Assembly (NCBI RefSeq): GCF_001038485.1
Contig: NZ_LDUE01000006.1
Location: 1 to 64,000, forward strand
Direction: 5' to 3'
DNA: 64,000 nucleotides
DNA from: Ornithinibacillus californiensis
GTDB taxonomy: Bacteria > Bacillota > Bacilli > Bacillales > Amphibacillaceae
Shown here in pieces: positions 8,769 through 17,853 of the stretch. A model generated the notes under the pieces. It saw only the letters and a program-made list of their open reading frames with translations. It had not been told where the DNA came from and made no database searches. The stretch's first letter is position 1; every line of letters starts with the position of its first letter. Both the position numbers and the translations under genes were made by a program.

Positions 8769-8827
8769 TTTTGGCTGTTTTTTTAGATAGTTAATGGATT
8801 GCTGCAATAAACAGCTTGAAAGTTTAT

Positions 8828-11800
8828 CTATTCAAATTCAAGCAATAAATCATTTACTTCGATTGTGTCACCATCATGTACATGAATAGCTTTAATCACA
8901 CCGCTAAAAGGTGCCTGTACAGTTGTCTCCATTTTCATTGCTTCTGTAATGACTAATTGATCACCTTTTTCAACAGATTGACCGCTATTACATACTACCT
9001 TTAAAACTGTCCCTGGCATAGTTGCACCAATCTGTTTACTATTTGCCTTATCTGCCTTTTGTCTTGTTGTACTTGATGTTTGAACACTTCGATCACGAAT
9101 AAAAACTTCACGAGCCTGACCGTTTAATTCAAAATATACCACTCTAGTTCCATCTTCTCTTGGATCAGAAATAGAAATTAATTTAACAATAAGCGTCTTC
9201 CCTTGTTCAATCTCGACTTCTACGACTTCTCCAATTTTCATTCCATAGAAAAATGTTGGTGTGTCTAGTTCAGATACATCACCATATGTTTCATAAAAAT
9301 GATGATAATCCATAAATACCTTCGGATATAATGCATAGGCAATCATATCGAAGCTAGTAACTTGTCGTTCCAACGTTTTAAATAGAGTTTCCTTTAAATG
9401 GTCAAAATTAACAGGTTCTAATAATTGGCCAGGTCTCTCTGTAATTGGTTTTCTGCCTTTCAAAATGATTCGTTGCAACTCTTTCGGAAACCCTTGGTAC
9501 GGTTGGCCGATATAACCACTTGCAAATTCAATTACAGAATCCGGAAAATCAATTGTCTCTCCTTTTTCATAAATATCATCCTCAGAGAGATTATTTTGAA
9601 CCATAAATAATGCCATATCACCAACGACTTTAGAAGAAGGAGTCACTTTTACAACATCACCAAATAAATCATTTACCCGGCGGAACATTGCCTTAACTTC
9701 TTCCCAACGGTCGCCTAATCCTACAGCTTTTGCTTGTTGTTGTAAATTAGAGTATTGGCCACCAGGCATTTCATGATGATATATTTCAGTATGTGGTGCC
9801 TTCATCCCACTTTCGAATTCTTGGTAATAATCCCGGACTCCAGCCCAATAATTACCTAACTTCTCAAAGCTATCTATATTTACCTTAGGTTGACGATCCT
9901 TACCTTCTAACGCATGATATAGGGTTTGAGCACTAGGTTGCGAAGTAAGCCCAGCCATCGGGCCATTAGCCACATCTACAACATCTACACCTGCGTCAAT
10001 TGCACGAGCATACGTGTAAACACCATTCCCACTTGTGTCATGCGTATGAAGATGGATTGGTATATCAACGGTTTCCTTTAGTTCTGAGATTAATCGATAC
10101 GCCGCTTCCGGTTTCAATAGACCTGCCATATCTTTAATGCCTAGAATATGTGCGCCTAGTTGCTCTAGTTCTTTTGCTAGACTTGTATAATATGCTAAAT
10201 CATATTTCGTACGATTTGGATCTAGGATATCTCCAGTGTAGCAGATAGATACCTCTGCAATTTTATTGTTGTCACGAACTGCTTGAATCGCTGGCTTCAT
10301 TCCATCTACCCAATTGAGACTATCAAATATCCGGAATACATCGATACCACCTCTTGCACTTTTCTCAACAAATTCTTCGATTAAATTGTCTGGATAGTTT
10401 TTATATCCTACGGCATTACTCGCTCGAAGGAGCATTTGTAATAGTACATTAGGCATTTTTTCTCGTAATTTTAGCAGTCTCTCCCATGGATCTTCTTTTA
10501 AGAATCGATAAGCCACATCAAAGGTTGCTCCTCCCCACATTTCCACGGAAAACAAGTTTGGTAGTAGCTTTGATGTCGGTTCTGCAATTTTCAATAAATC
10601 TTTTGTACGAATCCGAGTTGCTAACAACGATTGATGAGCATCCCTAAATGTTGTATCAGTTAGTAATACTTCATTTTGTTCTTTAAGCCAAGTTGCTAAT
10701 GCTTCAGGCCCTTTTTCTTCTAAAATTTGCTTCGTACCATGTTCAAAAGGAACTGATTCAACGTTAGGGATAAGTAACTTATCAAAATTAGGTTTTTGTT
10801 TGTTTGATATTCCTTCGAATCCGTTAACCGTAGTTTCTCCAATGAAAGATAGCATTTTAGTACCACGGTCTTTACGTTTTGGAAACACAAATAGCTCTGG
10901 TGATTCATCAATAAAGGTCGTATTGTATTCCCCGGTTAAGAATTGCTTATGAAGCATGACATTTTCTAAGAATGGGATATTCGTCTTAATTCCTCTGATA
11001 CGGAACTCTTTTAGGTTACGAACCATCTTTTGGACAGTTTGTTCAAATGTTAGTGCCCAAGTAGATACTTTTACTAACAAGGAATCATAATGCGGGGTGA
11101 TTTCCGCACCTTGGAAACCATTTCCTGCATCTAAGCGAACGCCAAATCCTCCACCACTACGGTACGCCATAATTCTACCAGTATCTGGCATAAAGTTATT
11201 TAATGGATCTTCGGTAGTAACACGAGACTGTATCGCATAACCTTGCGTAGTTATCTTACCCTGAGCTGGAATACCAATAGATGGCTCATGTATATTTTGA
11301 CCTTCAGCAACTTTTATTTGAGTTTGAACAATATCAACACCAGTAATTAACTCAGTAATAGTATGCTCCACCTGAATACGTGGGTTCACTTCAATGAAAT
11401 AAAACTCATTATCTTTAACCAAAAATTCTACAGTTCCAGCATTTAAATAATCAACATTCTTCATAAGCTGAACTGCTGCATCACAAATTCTCTCACGTAG
11501 CTCATCTGTAAGAGATAAACTTGGTGCGACTTCAACTAATTTTTGGTGTCTTCTTTGAATAGAACAATCTCGCTCATACAAATGCACAATATTGTTATGT
11601 TGGTCACCAATAATTTGAACTTCAATATGTTTTGGTTGTTCGATTAACTTTTCAACATACACTTCATCATTACCAAAAGCAGCTTTTGCTTCAGACTTTG
11701 CTCGCTCATAGCTTTCTCGTACATTAATTGCACTCCGAACGATACGCATACCACGACCGCCACCACCTAGTGACGCCTTTATAATAATTGGATAACCATG

Positions 11801-12268
11801 TTGCTCTCCAAATGCTTCCACCTCTTCTAGAGAGGTTACTGGACCATCTGTTCCTGGTATTACAGGTAAACCAGCATGTAATGCCTGCGTTCTTGCCCTC
11901 ACTTTATCTCCAAACATATGTAAATGTTCACTCTTTGGACCTATAAAAATAATACCTTCCTCTTCACAGCGCTTAGCAAACTCAATATTTTCCGATAAGA
12001 ACCCATAGCCAGGGTGAATAGCATCTACCCCTACACGCTTAGCAATCTCGATAATACCATTAATATCTAAATAGGCATCTATTGGTTTCTTACCTTCACC
12101 AATCAGATAAGACTCATCTGCTTTATAGCGATGATACGATCCTAAATCCTCTTTAGAATATATAGCTACTGTACGGATGTTTAATTCCGTACAAGCCCTA
12201 AACACACGAATTGCAATTTCCCCACGATTAGCAACTAAAACCTTTTTAATTTTATTTAACTTGACCAT
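8828..12268 (-). CDS. pycA: Pyruvate carboxylase
   Basis: This 1146-residue single-chain enzyme carboxylates pyruvate to oxaloacetate using ATP, bicarbonate and biotin. The biotin carboxylase domain (about 1-460) has the glycine-rich loop ASLGGGGRGMR and EVNPRIQVEHT. The carboxyltransferase domain (about 530-830) starts at TDTTFRDAHQSLLATR, with the metal site HLHTHDTSGNG. The C-terminal biotinyl domain has the acceptor lysine in TEAMKMET. The start at 12268 follows AAAGGAGG, which lies inside the last codons of ftsW, so the genes overlap by 13 bases and are co-transcribed. In Bacillus, DarB (encoded here at 38958-39413) is reported to bind PycA. Confidence 0.97.
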   Translation of the reverse strand: MVKLNKIKKVLVANRGEIAIRVFRACTELNIRTVAIYSKEDLGSYHRYKADESYLIGEGKKPIDAYLDINGIIEIAKRVGVDAIHPGYGFLSENIEFAKRCEEEGIIFIGPKSEHLHMFGDKVRARTQALHAGLPVIPGTDGPVTSLEEVEAFGEQHGYPIIIKASLGGGGRGMRIVRSAINVRESYERAKSEAKAAFGNDEVYVEKLIEQPKHIEVQIIGDQHNNIVHLYERDCSIQRRHQKLVEVAPSLSLTDELRERICDAAVQLMKNVDYLNAGTVEFLVKDNEFYFIEVNPRIQVEHTITELITGVDIVQTQIKVAEGQNIHEPSIGIPAQGKITTQGYAIQSRVTTEDPLNNFMPDTGRIMAYRSGGGFGVRLDAGNGFQGAEITPHYDSLLVKVSTWALTFEQTVQKMVRNLKEFRIRGIKTNIPFLENVMLHKQFLTGEYNTTFIDESPELFVFPKRKDRGTKMLSFIGETTVNGFEGISNKQKPNFDKLLIPNVESVPFEHGTKQILEEKGPEALATWLKEQNEVLLTDTTFRDAHQSLLATRIRTKDLLKIAEPTSKLLPNLFSVEMWGGATFDVAYRFLKEDPWERLLKLREKMPNVLLQMLLRASNAVGYKNYPDNLIEEFVEKSARGGIDVFRIFDSLNWVDGMKPAIQAVRDNNKIAEVSICYTGDILDPNRTKYDLAYYTSLAKELEQLGAHILGIKDMAGLLKPEAAYRLISELKETVDIPIHLHTHDTSGNGVYTYARAIDAGVDVVDVANGPMAGLTSQPSAQTLYHALEGKDRQPKVNIDSFEKLGNYWAGVRDYYQEFESGMKAPHTEIYHHEMPGGQYSNLQQQAKAVGLGDRWEEVKAMFRRVNDLFGDVVKVTPSSKVVGDMALFMVQNNLSEDDIYEKGETIDFPDSVIEFASGYIGQPYQGFPKELQRIILKGRKPITERPGQLLEPVNFDHLKETLFKTLERQVTSFDMIAYALYPKVFMDYHHFYETYGDVSELDTPTFFYGMKIGEVVEVEIEQGKTLIVKLISISDPREDGTRVVYFELNGQAREVFIRDRSVQTSSTTRQKADKANSKQIGATMPGTVLKVVCNSGQSVEKGDQLVITEAMKMETTVQAPFSGVIKAIHVHDGDTIEVNDLLLEFE

Positions 12269-13437
12269 CTTGTTCCTCCTTTATTAAACGGATTATTAGG
12301 AATATCATTTTTCTTCACAGGAACTGGTTCCCTTTCTTTTCGCTTAACTGTCATTGCGATATTATTTAAGATTCCCATGGATATTAGCAATACTAATAAC
12401 GATGATCCTCCATAGCTAACAAATGGTAGTGTTACTCCAGTAATTGGTAAAATCCCGCTTGCTGAGCCTAAATTTATAAAAGCTTGAATCCCAACCATGG
12501 AAGAAATACCAATTGCTAGTAATGCTCCAAAACTATCTTCACATTTACGAGAAATGTATATTCCTCGTAAAACTATCGTTACTAGTAAACCTATCGTAAT
12601 TGCTACTCCTAAGAACCCCATCTCCTCTGCTATGATAGCCATAATGAAGTCTGTATGAGGTCCGTATAGATAACCTAATTTCTGTACACTTTGGCCAAGG
12701 CCTTCACCAGTTAGTCCCCCTACTCCTATAGCAACGTAAGATTGAATTAACTGATATCCGTCATCAGCCGGTGATTCAAATGGTGCGTAGGCGCCAGCGA
12801 AACGCCCTAAGCGTTCTTCCGTTATCATATTAGGTATTGCAATAGCTACCACTAATAATCCTATTGCAACTAATACAAATAAATGCTTAAAGCGTATACC
12901 CGAACTAAAAATGACAGAACAAGCAATTAAGAAAATTATAGAGGCCGTACCAATATCAGGTTGCGCTACAATTAACGCAAGGATTAAGCCCGTCAAGATT
13001 AAAGGTGGTAATACACCCCTATTAAAATTATTTATGTATGACTGTTTTTTTGAATAAACAGATGCGAGGTACATGATAATACCAAGCTTAGCAAACTCTG
13101 AAGGCTGAAGATTTAGTGGACCAATAGAAATCCATGATTTAGCACCATTACGAACATCTCCAAATATAAATACGGCAATAAGCAATAGAATAATACTTAT
13201 GACTATAAATGGAATAAATTTTTGATAGGTTTTGTAAGGAAAGAACGTACAAATTAAAAAACCAATAAGACCTATTCCAAACCATTGTGTTTGTCGTAGT
13301 AAATAGTAGTTACTTTCGAGTCCTTCAACAACTGCTAATACCATGCTAGCACTATAAATCATTACAACCCCAAATCCTGTTAAAATTAGTGGAGTTATAA
13401 AGAGTGTAAAATCACAATTTTTAATTTTCCGCAACAT
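12256..13437 (-). CDS. ftsW: FtsW-type SEDS peptidoglycan polymerase
   Basis: This 393-residue protein with about ten membrane segments belongs to the SEDS (FtsW/RodA/SpoVE) family, glycosyltransferases that polymerise lipid II at the septum. Signature pieces are NLQPSEFAKLGIIMYLAS, the loop VQKLGYLYGPHTDFIMAIIAEEMGFLG read in two parts, and the C-terminal GVTLPFVSYGGSSLL. Its position directly upstream of pycA matches the B. subtilis ftsW(ylaO)-pycA(ylaP) order, which favours FtsW over RodA or SpoVE. The ATG at 13437 follows GGAGAGGGA. The C-terminal 20 residues are a charged cytosolic tail. Confidence 0.92.
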   Translation of the reverse strand: MLRKIKNCDFTLFITPLILTGFGVVMIYSASMVLAVVEGLESNYYLLRQTQWFGIGLIGFLICTFFPYKTYQKFIPFIVISIILLLIAVFIFGDVRNGAKSWISIGPLNLQPSEFAKLGIIMYLASVYSKKQSYINNFNRGVLPPLILTGLILALIVAQPDIGTASIIFLIACSVIFSSGIRFKHLFVLVAIGLLVVAIAIPNMITEERLGRFAGAYAPFESPADDGYQLIQSYVAIGVGGLTGEGLGQSVQKLGYLYGPHTDFIMAIIAEEMGFLGVAITIGLLVTIVLRGIYISRKCEDSFGALLAIGISSMVGIQAFINLGSASGILPITGVTLPFVSYGGSSLLVLLISMGILNNIAMTVKRKEREPVPVKKNDIPNNPFNKGGTRWSS

Positions 13438-13512
13438 ATTGTGTCCCTCTCCAACTAGAAAACTTACATAACTATTGATTTATATAATTTATTAAGTAGG
13501 TATATCTTAAAC

Positions 13513-13550
13513 AAAAAAACCTTGCCATTTCACATGCAGGCAAAGTTTTT
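13513..13550 (-). terminator. Terminator between ylaN and ftsW
   Basis: On the minus strand AAAACTTTGCC pairs with GGCAAGGTTTT (one mismatch), followed by a run of seven T. It separates ylaN from ftsW-pycA. Confidence 0.8.
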
Positions 13551-13585
13551 ACCACAAAATCCTTCCACACGAAACAGGTGTAGTA

Positions 13586-13870
13586 TTACCCAGATTTTTG
13601 TGCTGCTTCATGAAGAATGTTAAGACGCCTCTCTAAATTCTCAAGTAGAGCCTTACCTTCATCTTCATTTATTAATTTTAAACGAACTGCAAAATCAATC
13701 TCCCTAGAGAGACCGTACATTTGCGTATCTAAAACCTCTTCATATAACGGACATTGCGGCATCGTTAAATTATCGATTTGCACTTCAATTAGCCGCAGGA
13801 TTTTATCAGCATCAGCCTTAAGAAGGGCATAGGCTTTTTCACGATGATCTATCGTTACCTTATGTATCAA
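13586..13870 (-). CDS. ylaN: YlaN family protein (UPF0358)
   Basis: This 94-residue cytoplasmic all-helical protein matches YlaN closely, with the hallmark stretch [20 protein letters not shown] followed by [14 protein letters not shown]. YlaN is important for growth in B. subtilis and S. aureus and has been linked to iron homeostasis through Fur. I chose TTG at 13870 because GGAGGGG lies 6 bases upstream and the protein then begins at the family's usual point. The ATG at 13888 has no binding site. It is monocistronic, with a terminator before ftsW. Confidence 0.92.
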   Translation of the reverse strand: MIHKVTIDHREKAYALLKADADKILRLIEVQIDNLTMPQCPLYEEVLDTQMYGLSREIDFAVRLKLINEDEGKALLENLERRLNILHEAAQKSG

Positions 13871-14111
13871 TAATATCCCCTCCACCAAAACAAACTCGTC
13901 AACCCTTAAATAGAATTTTAAGCTTGTTTTCTTCTTATGAAACTTTACTTTTCTTCTAATATTATATTATCGTTTACTACTATAAAATGCAAATGTTAGT
14001 TTCTTTAAGTTTCTACCCACACTAAGGTGAATGCTTTGTCATTTCATTTATAGAGTTTGTCTGATATCCTTAATAAGTAATACATATTTTTTCAGGGAAA
14101 GGTGGAAAAGC

Positions 14112-14594
14112 ATGATTGTCCCAATCATTGGTAAAGTTACATACCAAATTACAATGGATCCTACCGTATGGATATTTGATGACCGCAAAATTATATTAGA
14201 GGAAGCATTCTCTGATAACAACGAGAAGGAAAATATAGACGAGACAAAACTCGCTGCAGAACGATGGGAAAGAGCTATAGGTAATTTCTCTAAACCCCCA
14301 GTGAATAAAAGTTTAACAAAGCATGAACGTGAGAATATCCTTAAATATTCATATGTTATGCCTATAACCGATTTTTTGAACCATGCAGAAGTAAAGCCTG
14401 AAGCCACTCATGTTACATTAGTAACTGAAGAGAAAGACATAACTATACCTTTGTCTGATTTATACAATAGCTATCTAATGTTCGCTCGGGACGGAAAACC
14501 ATTAAGAGAAGATGGTCCTGTTCACTTATTATACAAAGATGGTTCTAACAAAGAGAATCCAATTAAAGGGATAAAGAAATTAATAATTAATTAA
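14112..14594 (+). CDS. ylaL: YlaL-like conserved protein of unknown function
   Basis: This 160-residue soluble protein starts at the ATG at 14112, preceded by AAAGGTGG. It shows no signal peptide or membrane segment. The sequence begins MIVPIIGKVTYQITMDPTVW and ends in a basic GIKKLIIN. Position between ylaN and ylaJ and general appearance match B. subtilis YlaL, an uncharacterised protein, so the symbol rests mainly on gene order. An upstream in-frame ATG at 14031 lacks a binding site. Its own terminator follows. No function can be assigned. Confidence 0.7.
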   Translation: MIVPIIGKVTYQITMDPTVWIFDDRKIILEEAFSDNNEKENIDETKLAAERWERAIGNFSKPPVNKSLTKHERENILKYSYVMPITDFLNHAEVKPEATHVTLVTEEKDITIPLSDLYNSYLMFARDGKPLREDGPVHLLYKDGSNKENPIKGIKKLIIN

Positions 14595-14598
14595 CATA

Positions 14599-14652
14599 AA
14601 AGATACTACTACAGTAGATAGATACTCTCTCAACTGTAGTAGTATCTTTTTA
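14599..14652 (+). terminator. Terminator after the ylaL-like gene
   Basis: AAAGATACTACTACAGT pairs with ACTGTAGTAGTATCTTT over 17 perfect base pairs around a long loop, followed by TTTAT. Confidence 0.9.
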
Positions 14653-14733
14653 TATTGTATAATTTAGCACCTAATACTCAAAATAACGATATAGTTATTG
14701 CCCTGTATTTACATTTTCTAGGAGGAGTGTTAG

Positions 14734-15345
14734 ATGTATTTTCGTATTGGTATATTAGGAATATGCTTATTTCTTATAGGATGCGGACAAAATAATGAGG
14801 ATCATGCTTTACCTAGTGAGAAGGAAAACCCAAATGATCGAATTATTAATGTAAAGAATTCGGCACCAAATGAAAAGAAAGATTTCTCTAATGAAGAGGT
14901 TGCAAATCATTTAGCACATATTGCGAGTGATGTTCCACAAGTCGATGATGCAGTAGCAATTGTTGTTGGACCTTATGCTGTAGTTGGAATTGATGTAGAT
15001 AAAGAACTAGATAGGTCTCGTGTAGGTACCATAAAATACTCTGTTCTTGAAGCACTTCAGCATGACCCGTACGGTCGGACAGCTGTTGTAGTCGCTGATG
15101 GTGATATTACTGAAAGAATCCGAGGGATGAATGATAAAATAAGACAAGGTTACCCAATACAAGGTATAGTAGATGAAGTAGCAGCTATTGTCGGAAGGTA
15201 TATGCCAGATATTCCTTTACCAGAAGATCAGCCGGAAGAGCCCGACCAAAACAGAAAAATTATTAATGATGAAGAAGAACAACAAAAAATGGATGATATA
15301 GTAGACGATCAGTCAAAGAACAAAAGAGAAAAACGTGAAGAATAA
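14734..15345 (+). CDS. ylaJ: YhcN/YlaJ family sporulation lipoprotein
   Basis: This 203-residue predicted lipoprotein has the lipobox LFLIGC, with acylated Cys at about residue 17. The YhcN/YlaJ domain covers about residues 60-155, with VDDAVAIVVGPYAVVGIDVD and the internal KYSVLEALQHDPYGRTAVVVAD. The C-terminal 40 residues are acidic and low-complexity. Family members are found in the spore inner membrane or cortex region and affect germination or outgrowth. The ATG at 14734 follows AGGAGGAG. A strong terminator follows. A second, more divergent family member occurs in the spoVA operon at 58113. Confidence 0.88.
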   Translation: MYFRIGILGICLFLIGCGQNNEDHALPSEKENPNDRIINVKNSAPNEKKDFSNEEVANHLAHIASDVPQVDDAVAIVVGPYAVVGIDVDKELDRSRVGTIKYSVLEALQHDPYGRTAVVVADGDITERIRGMNDKIRQGYPIQGIVDEVAAIVGRYMPDIPLPEDQPEEPDQNRKIINDEEEQQKMDDIVDDQSKNKREKREE

Positions 15346-15384
15346 AAGTAACGAGGTATCCAAGTGGGGATACCTCGTTACTTT
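15345..15384. terminator. Bidirectional terminator between ylaJ and the next gene
   Basis: AAAGTAACGAGGTATCC pairs perfectly with GGATACCTCGTTACTTT around a 6-base loop. It serves ylaJ on the plus strand and the convergent gene ending at 15383. Confidence 0.9.
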
Positions 15385-15634
15385 ATTCATTTTCTTTAAT
15401 ATTATTATAATATTGTACTCCAAATTGTGAACCTTCCGAAACCATCTTTGCATTTTCTAGTTGATCTAATTCTAAATCATCTACTTGGTCTGGTTTACCT
15501 GCGTTATACAGTGTTAAATCCTCATCAATCTCATTTTTTTCATTTATTGAAGTATGATCAGTTGCCTTTCTATTACCTATTAAATATCCTGCTACTCCAA
15601 CCCCAAGTGCTGAGACAATGTAACGTTTCTTCAC
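15383..15634 (-). CDS. Small membrane-anchored protein of unknown function
   Basis: This 83-residue protein starts with KKRYIVSALGVGVAGYLIG, a single N-terminal hydrophobic segment that may be an anchor or uncleaved signal. An acidic soluble tail ends in the conserved-looking VSEGSQFGVQYYNNIKE. The start is GTG at 15634, with GAAAGGATG upstream. The longer frame from TTG at 15673 would bury that site. It lies between ylaJ and ylaI on the opposite strand. I do not recognise a named family. Confidence 0.65.
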   Translation of the reverse strand: MKKRYIVSALGVGVAGYLIGNRKATDHTSINEKNEIDEDLTLYNAGKPDQVDDLELDQLENAKMVSEGSQFGVQYYNNIKENE

Positions 15635-15746
15635 TCTATCATCCTTTCTGTTCTTGTTATTAATGTTCCTCAACTGAATAGAAATTAAACATATTCTAAT
15701 CAGTTATGGTATAGTTAATATAACAGTACAATTATGAGGTGGTTAG

Positions 15747-15950
15747 ATGCAGGTAAAATGTGTAATATGCGATATCGTAGAAAACATAGAAGATAATTCC
15801 CCACAAGCAAAAAAACTAAGAAATAAAAAAACATATATGTACTTATGCCAAAAATGTAATGAGCGAATTAAAGAAAAAACATTAGATCGACTGTCAACAG
15901 GAAAGTTTCGTTTATATAAGGAAAAGGAAAAAGTGGACGAGTTAATATAA
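15747..15950 (+). CDS. ylaI: YlaI family zinc-ribbon-like protein (DUF2197)
   Basis: This 67-residue protein has two CxxC pairs, KCVICDIVE near residue 5 and YLCQKCNERI near residue 35. They are expected to bind one zinc ion. The family is DUF2197 (YlaI), of unknown function and confined to Bacilli. The ATG at 15747 follows TGAGGTGG. The gene keeps the B. subtilis position between ylaH and ylaJ. A perfect terminator hairpin follows. Confidence 0.85.
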   Translation: MQVKCVICDIVENIEDNSPQAKKLRNKKTYMYLCQKCNERIKEKTLDRLSTGKFRLYKEKEKVDELI

Positions 15951-15954
15951 ATTT

Positions 15955-15989
15955 AAAAGGGTGTGAATCTTATGAGATTCACACCCTTT
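15955..15989 (+). terminator. Terminator after ylaI
   Basis: AAAGGGTGTGAATCT pairs with AGATTCACACCCTTT around a 4-base loop, followed by GTTTAAT. Confidence 0.85.
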
Positions 15990-16041
15990 GTTTAATATGA
16001 TTATTATTTTAAATTACAGATTGTTTATATTCGTAAATATG

Positions 16042-16353
16042 TTAAGCTTTTTTGGCTTGTCTTTGTATAAACAGTCTAACTCTATAAATAGCTAACACTA
16101 CACATATTACCACTAAGCTTTCCGTCATCGGCAGTGGTTGTGCAGCTAAAGTTGCTGGTAATATAATAAATAAAATGTTCAATATAAAAATCCCAACAGC
16201 AAGTAAAGCATATACAACTACTGATTTTAAAATAGGAAGCCTCTTTGCAAAACCTAATTTATATGCGAATGCAGCTAATACTAAATTAACAATATATAAA
16301 ATATTAAATACTTGCTCTACACCAAATCGTTCCATTACTAAATCATAAACCAT
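16042..16353 (-). CDS. ylaH: YlaH family membrane protein
   Basis: This 103-residue protein has three hydrophobic segments (about residues 15-33, 43-65 and 77-95) and ends in a basic RLFIQRQAKKA tail, so the C-terminus is probably cytosolic. It matches YlaH of Bacillus, whose role is unknown, although ylaH deletion has been linked to growth in cold or on plates. The ATG at 16353 follows GGGGGAT. In B. subtilis the GTPase gene typA sits between ylaH and ylaF. Here only 185 bases separate them and typA is missing. Confidence 0.82.
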   Translation of the reverse strand: MVYDLVMERFGVEQVFNILYIVNLVLAAFAYKLGFAKRLPILKSVVVYALLAVGIFILNILFIILPATLAAQPLPMTESLVVICVVLAIYRVRLFIQRQAKKA

Positions 16354-16538
16354 ATGAATCCCCCATTATGTATACTCCACTTATCATACTAAATTTATGG
16401 TAAACTTGCTAGTCTTAGCATGGATTTAAGACTTGAACCTTTAGTGAATTTCCTCTATTAAAGGGTATTAACTAATTACTATGATTAGTATTAGAAAAAG
16501 TTTATACTTAATATGTTATAACTGAAGGAGTGACTTTA

Positions 16539-16721
16539 ATGAAAAAAGTAAATATCCCAGCATTACTTCTAGCTATACTAGTCGTTTCCATGTTTATTGG
16601 AGTAGGCCTTGCAATAGCTTATCGTAACATATGGCTTGTTCTTCTATTTATTGTATTAGGCTTTGGTATTATGGGTACAGCAATTGCAAATAAAAAGAAA
16701 AAAAGTGACTCACCTGCATGA
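16539..16721 (+). CDS. ylaF: YlaF family small membrane protein (DUF5325)
   Basis: This 60-residue protein has two hydrophobic helices (about residues 6-24 and 29-47) and a lysine-rich tail KKKKSDSPA. It matches the DUF5325 family, represented by YlaF, of unknown function. The ATG at 16539 follows GAAGGAGTG. An in-frame GTG at 16530 is part of that binding site. The last codons form half of the shared terminator hairpin with suhB. Confidence 0.8.
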   Translation: MKKVNIPALLLAILVVSMFIGVGLAIAYRNIWLVLLFIVLGFGIMGTAIANKKKKSDSPA

Positions 16722-16732
16722 GTCACTTTCTT
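16700..16732. terminator. Terminator embedded in two converging coding ends
   Basis: AAAGTGACTCA pairs with TGAGTCACTTT. The left arm lies inside the last ylaF codons and the right arm lies inside the last suhB codons. The two stop codons are only one base apart. T-rich tails occur on both strands. Confidence 0.85.
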
Positions 16733-17532
16733 CCTTTTTTAATAAAATCTTCAATAATTCGTTTATGTACTGCTCGATGACCAGTAAAAACAGAATTTCT
16801 TCCTACCATATTAATTTCTGCTCCATCAATTGTAGAGGTTATACCACCTACCTCATTAACAAGAATTATCCCTGCTGCGAAATCCCACGGAGATAGTCCC
16901 ATGGTTAAATACCCCTCTAGAATACCTTCTGCCACAAAAGCAAACTCTAATGCTGCTGAACCATAAGTTCTAGAACCACGAGCGGTTCTAACTAAATCTT
17001 GCATTACTTTTTCATCCACTAATGGATTCTCGCATAACCATAGGTGATTTAATCCTATTACGGACTCTTCTAAAATTTGTTCCTTTCTAAGAAAAGGTAG
17101 CTTCTTGTCATTCTTAAAGGCCCCCTCTCCACGAATAGCGGAATATAATTCATCTTCCATCACATTGTATATTAAACCAATTTCCCCCACACCATCATGG
17201 TAGATTCCAATTGATATCGTAAAGTTTCGTTTTTGTTGAACAAAATTCATCGTTCCATCTATTGGATCTATAATCCAAACGGTGCCATCTAGAGATTTTA
17301 CCTCATCACCAAATCCTTCTTCAGAAAGTAGTAAATGATCGGGAAAAGTAGTTTTTATTTTTTCCACAAAATACTTTTCTGTATTTTTATCCATCGTAGT
17401 CACTAAGTCATTTGGATTAGATTTAGTACCTACCTCGATTGGATCATCGATTGTCTGACGTATAATATTACCCGCTTCTAAAATCCACTTTTTAGCAAAA
17501 TTAAATATGTTGTCTCGAATTGCAATTTCCAT
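16723..17532 (-). CDS. suhB: Inositol monophosphatase family phosphatase
   Basis: This 269-residue Mg2+-dependent phosphatase has LLSEEGFGD with a metal-binding glutamate, the central DPIDGTMNF motif and C-terminal SPWDFAAGIILVNEVGG, all diagnostic of the IMPase/SuhB superfamily. In B. subtilis the orthologue is YktC. Substrates may include inositol phosphates, and related proteins act on fructose-1,6-bisphosphate or NADP, so specificity is open. I chose ATG at 17532, which has GGAGG 8 bases upstream. Two more ATGs lie at 17550 and 17547 without a site. It converges on ylaF with a one-base gap. Confidence 0.9.
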   Translation of the reverse strand: MEIAIRDNIFNFAKKWILEAGNIIRQTIDDPIEVGTKSNPNDLVTTMDKNTEKYFVEKIKTTFPDHLLLSEEGFGDEVKSLDGTVWIIDPIDGTMNFVQQKRNFTISIGIYHDGVGEIGLIYNVMEDELYSAIRGEGAFKNDKKLPFLRKEQILEESVIGLNHLWLCENPLVDEKVMQDLVRTARGSRTYGSAALEFAFVAEGILEGYLTMGLSPWDFAAGIILVNEVGGITSTIDGAEINMVGRNSVFTGHRAVHKRIIEDFIKKGRK

Positions 17533-17619
17533 AAGTAGTGCCTCCATCATAATATCTTTATAGCAATAGTATCAGAATAACCTAATTACGTCATACATCA
17601 AAAGACTTTCATTAGCACA

Positions 17620-17657
17620 AATAACTCAAGGAAGAGTACGTCATTCCTTGAGCTATT
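17620..17657 (-). terminator. Terminator after the small gene at 17662
   Basis: AATAACTCAAGGAA pairs with TTCCTTGAGCTATT with one mismatch around a 10-base loop. The T tract on the minus strand is weak. Confidence 0.6.
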
Positions 17658-17661
17658 GATA

Positions 17662-17853
17662 TTATTTTTTTTGAAGTTCTAGTAATTTCATTCTTAATTG
17701 TTTCAATCTCTCTTTTGATTTTATGATTTGTACACTATCTTGTTCTTGCAAAGCATCGTATAAAGTTAATAATTCATAATCGATTTCCATTCTAACCACA
17801 GGTATCTTTTCTTTTTCTTCCTGCCTTCTAACCTCTTCTAATATATATTTCAA
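17662..17853 (-). CDS. Small charged helical protein of unknown function
   Basis: This 63-residue protein is highly charged (EEVRRQEEKEK near the N-terminus, SKERLKQLRMKLLELQKK at the C-terminus) and predicted almost fully helical, with coiled-coil heptad character in the second half. The start is TTG at 17853, preceded by AAGGGTGAGGGG. It lies between suhB and yktB. I recognise no family. The clear binding site, terminator and non-random composition argue for a real gene. Confidence 0.6.
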   Translation of the reverse strand: MKYILEEVRRQEEKEKIPVVRMEIDYELLTLYDALQEQDSVQIIKSKERLKQLRMKLLELQKK

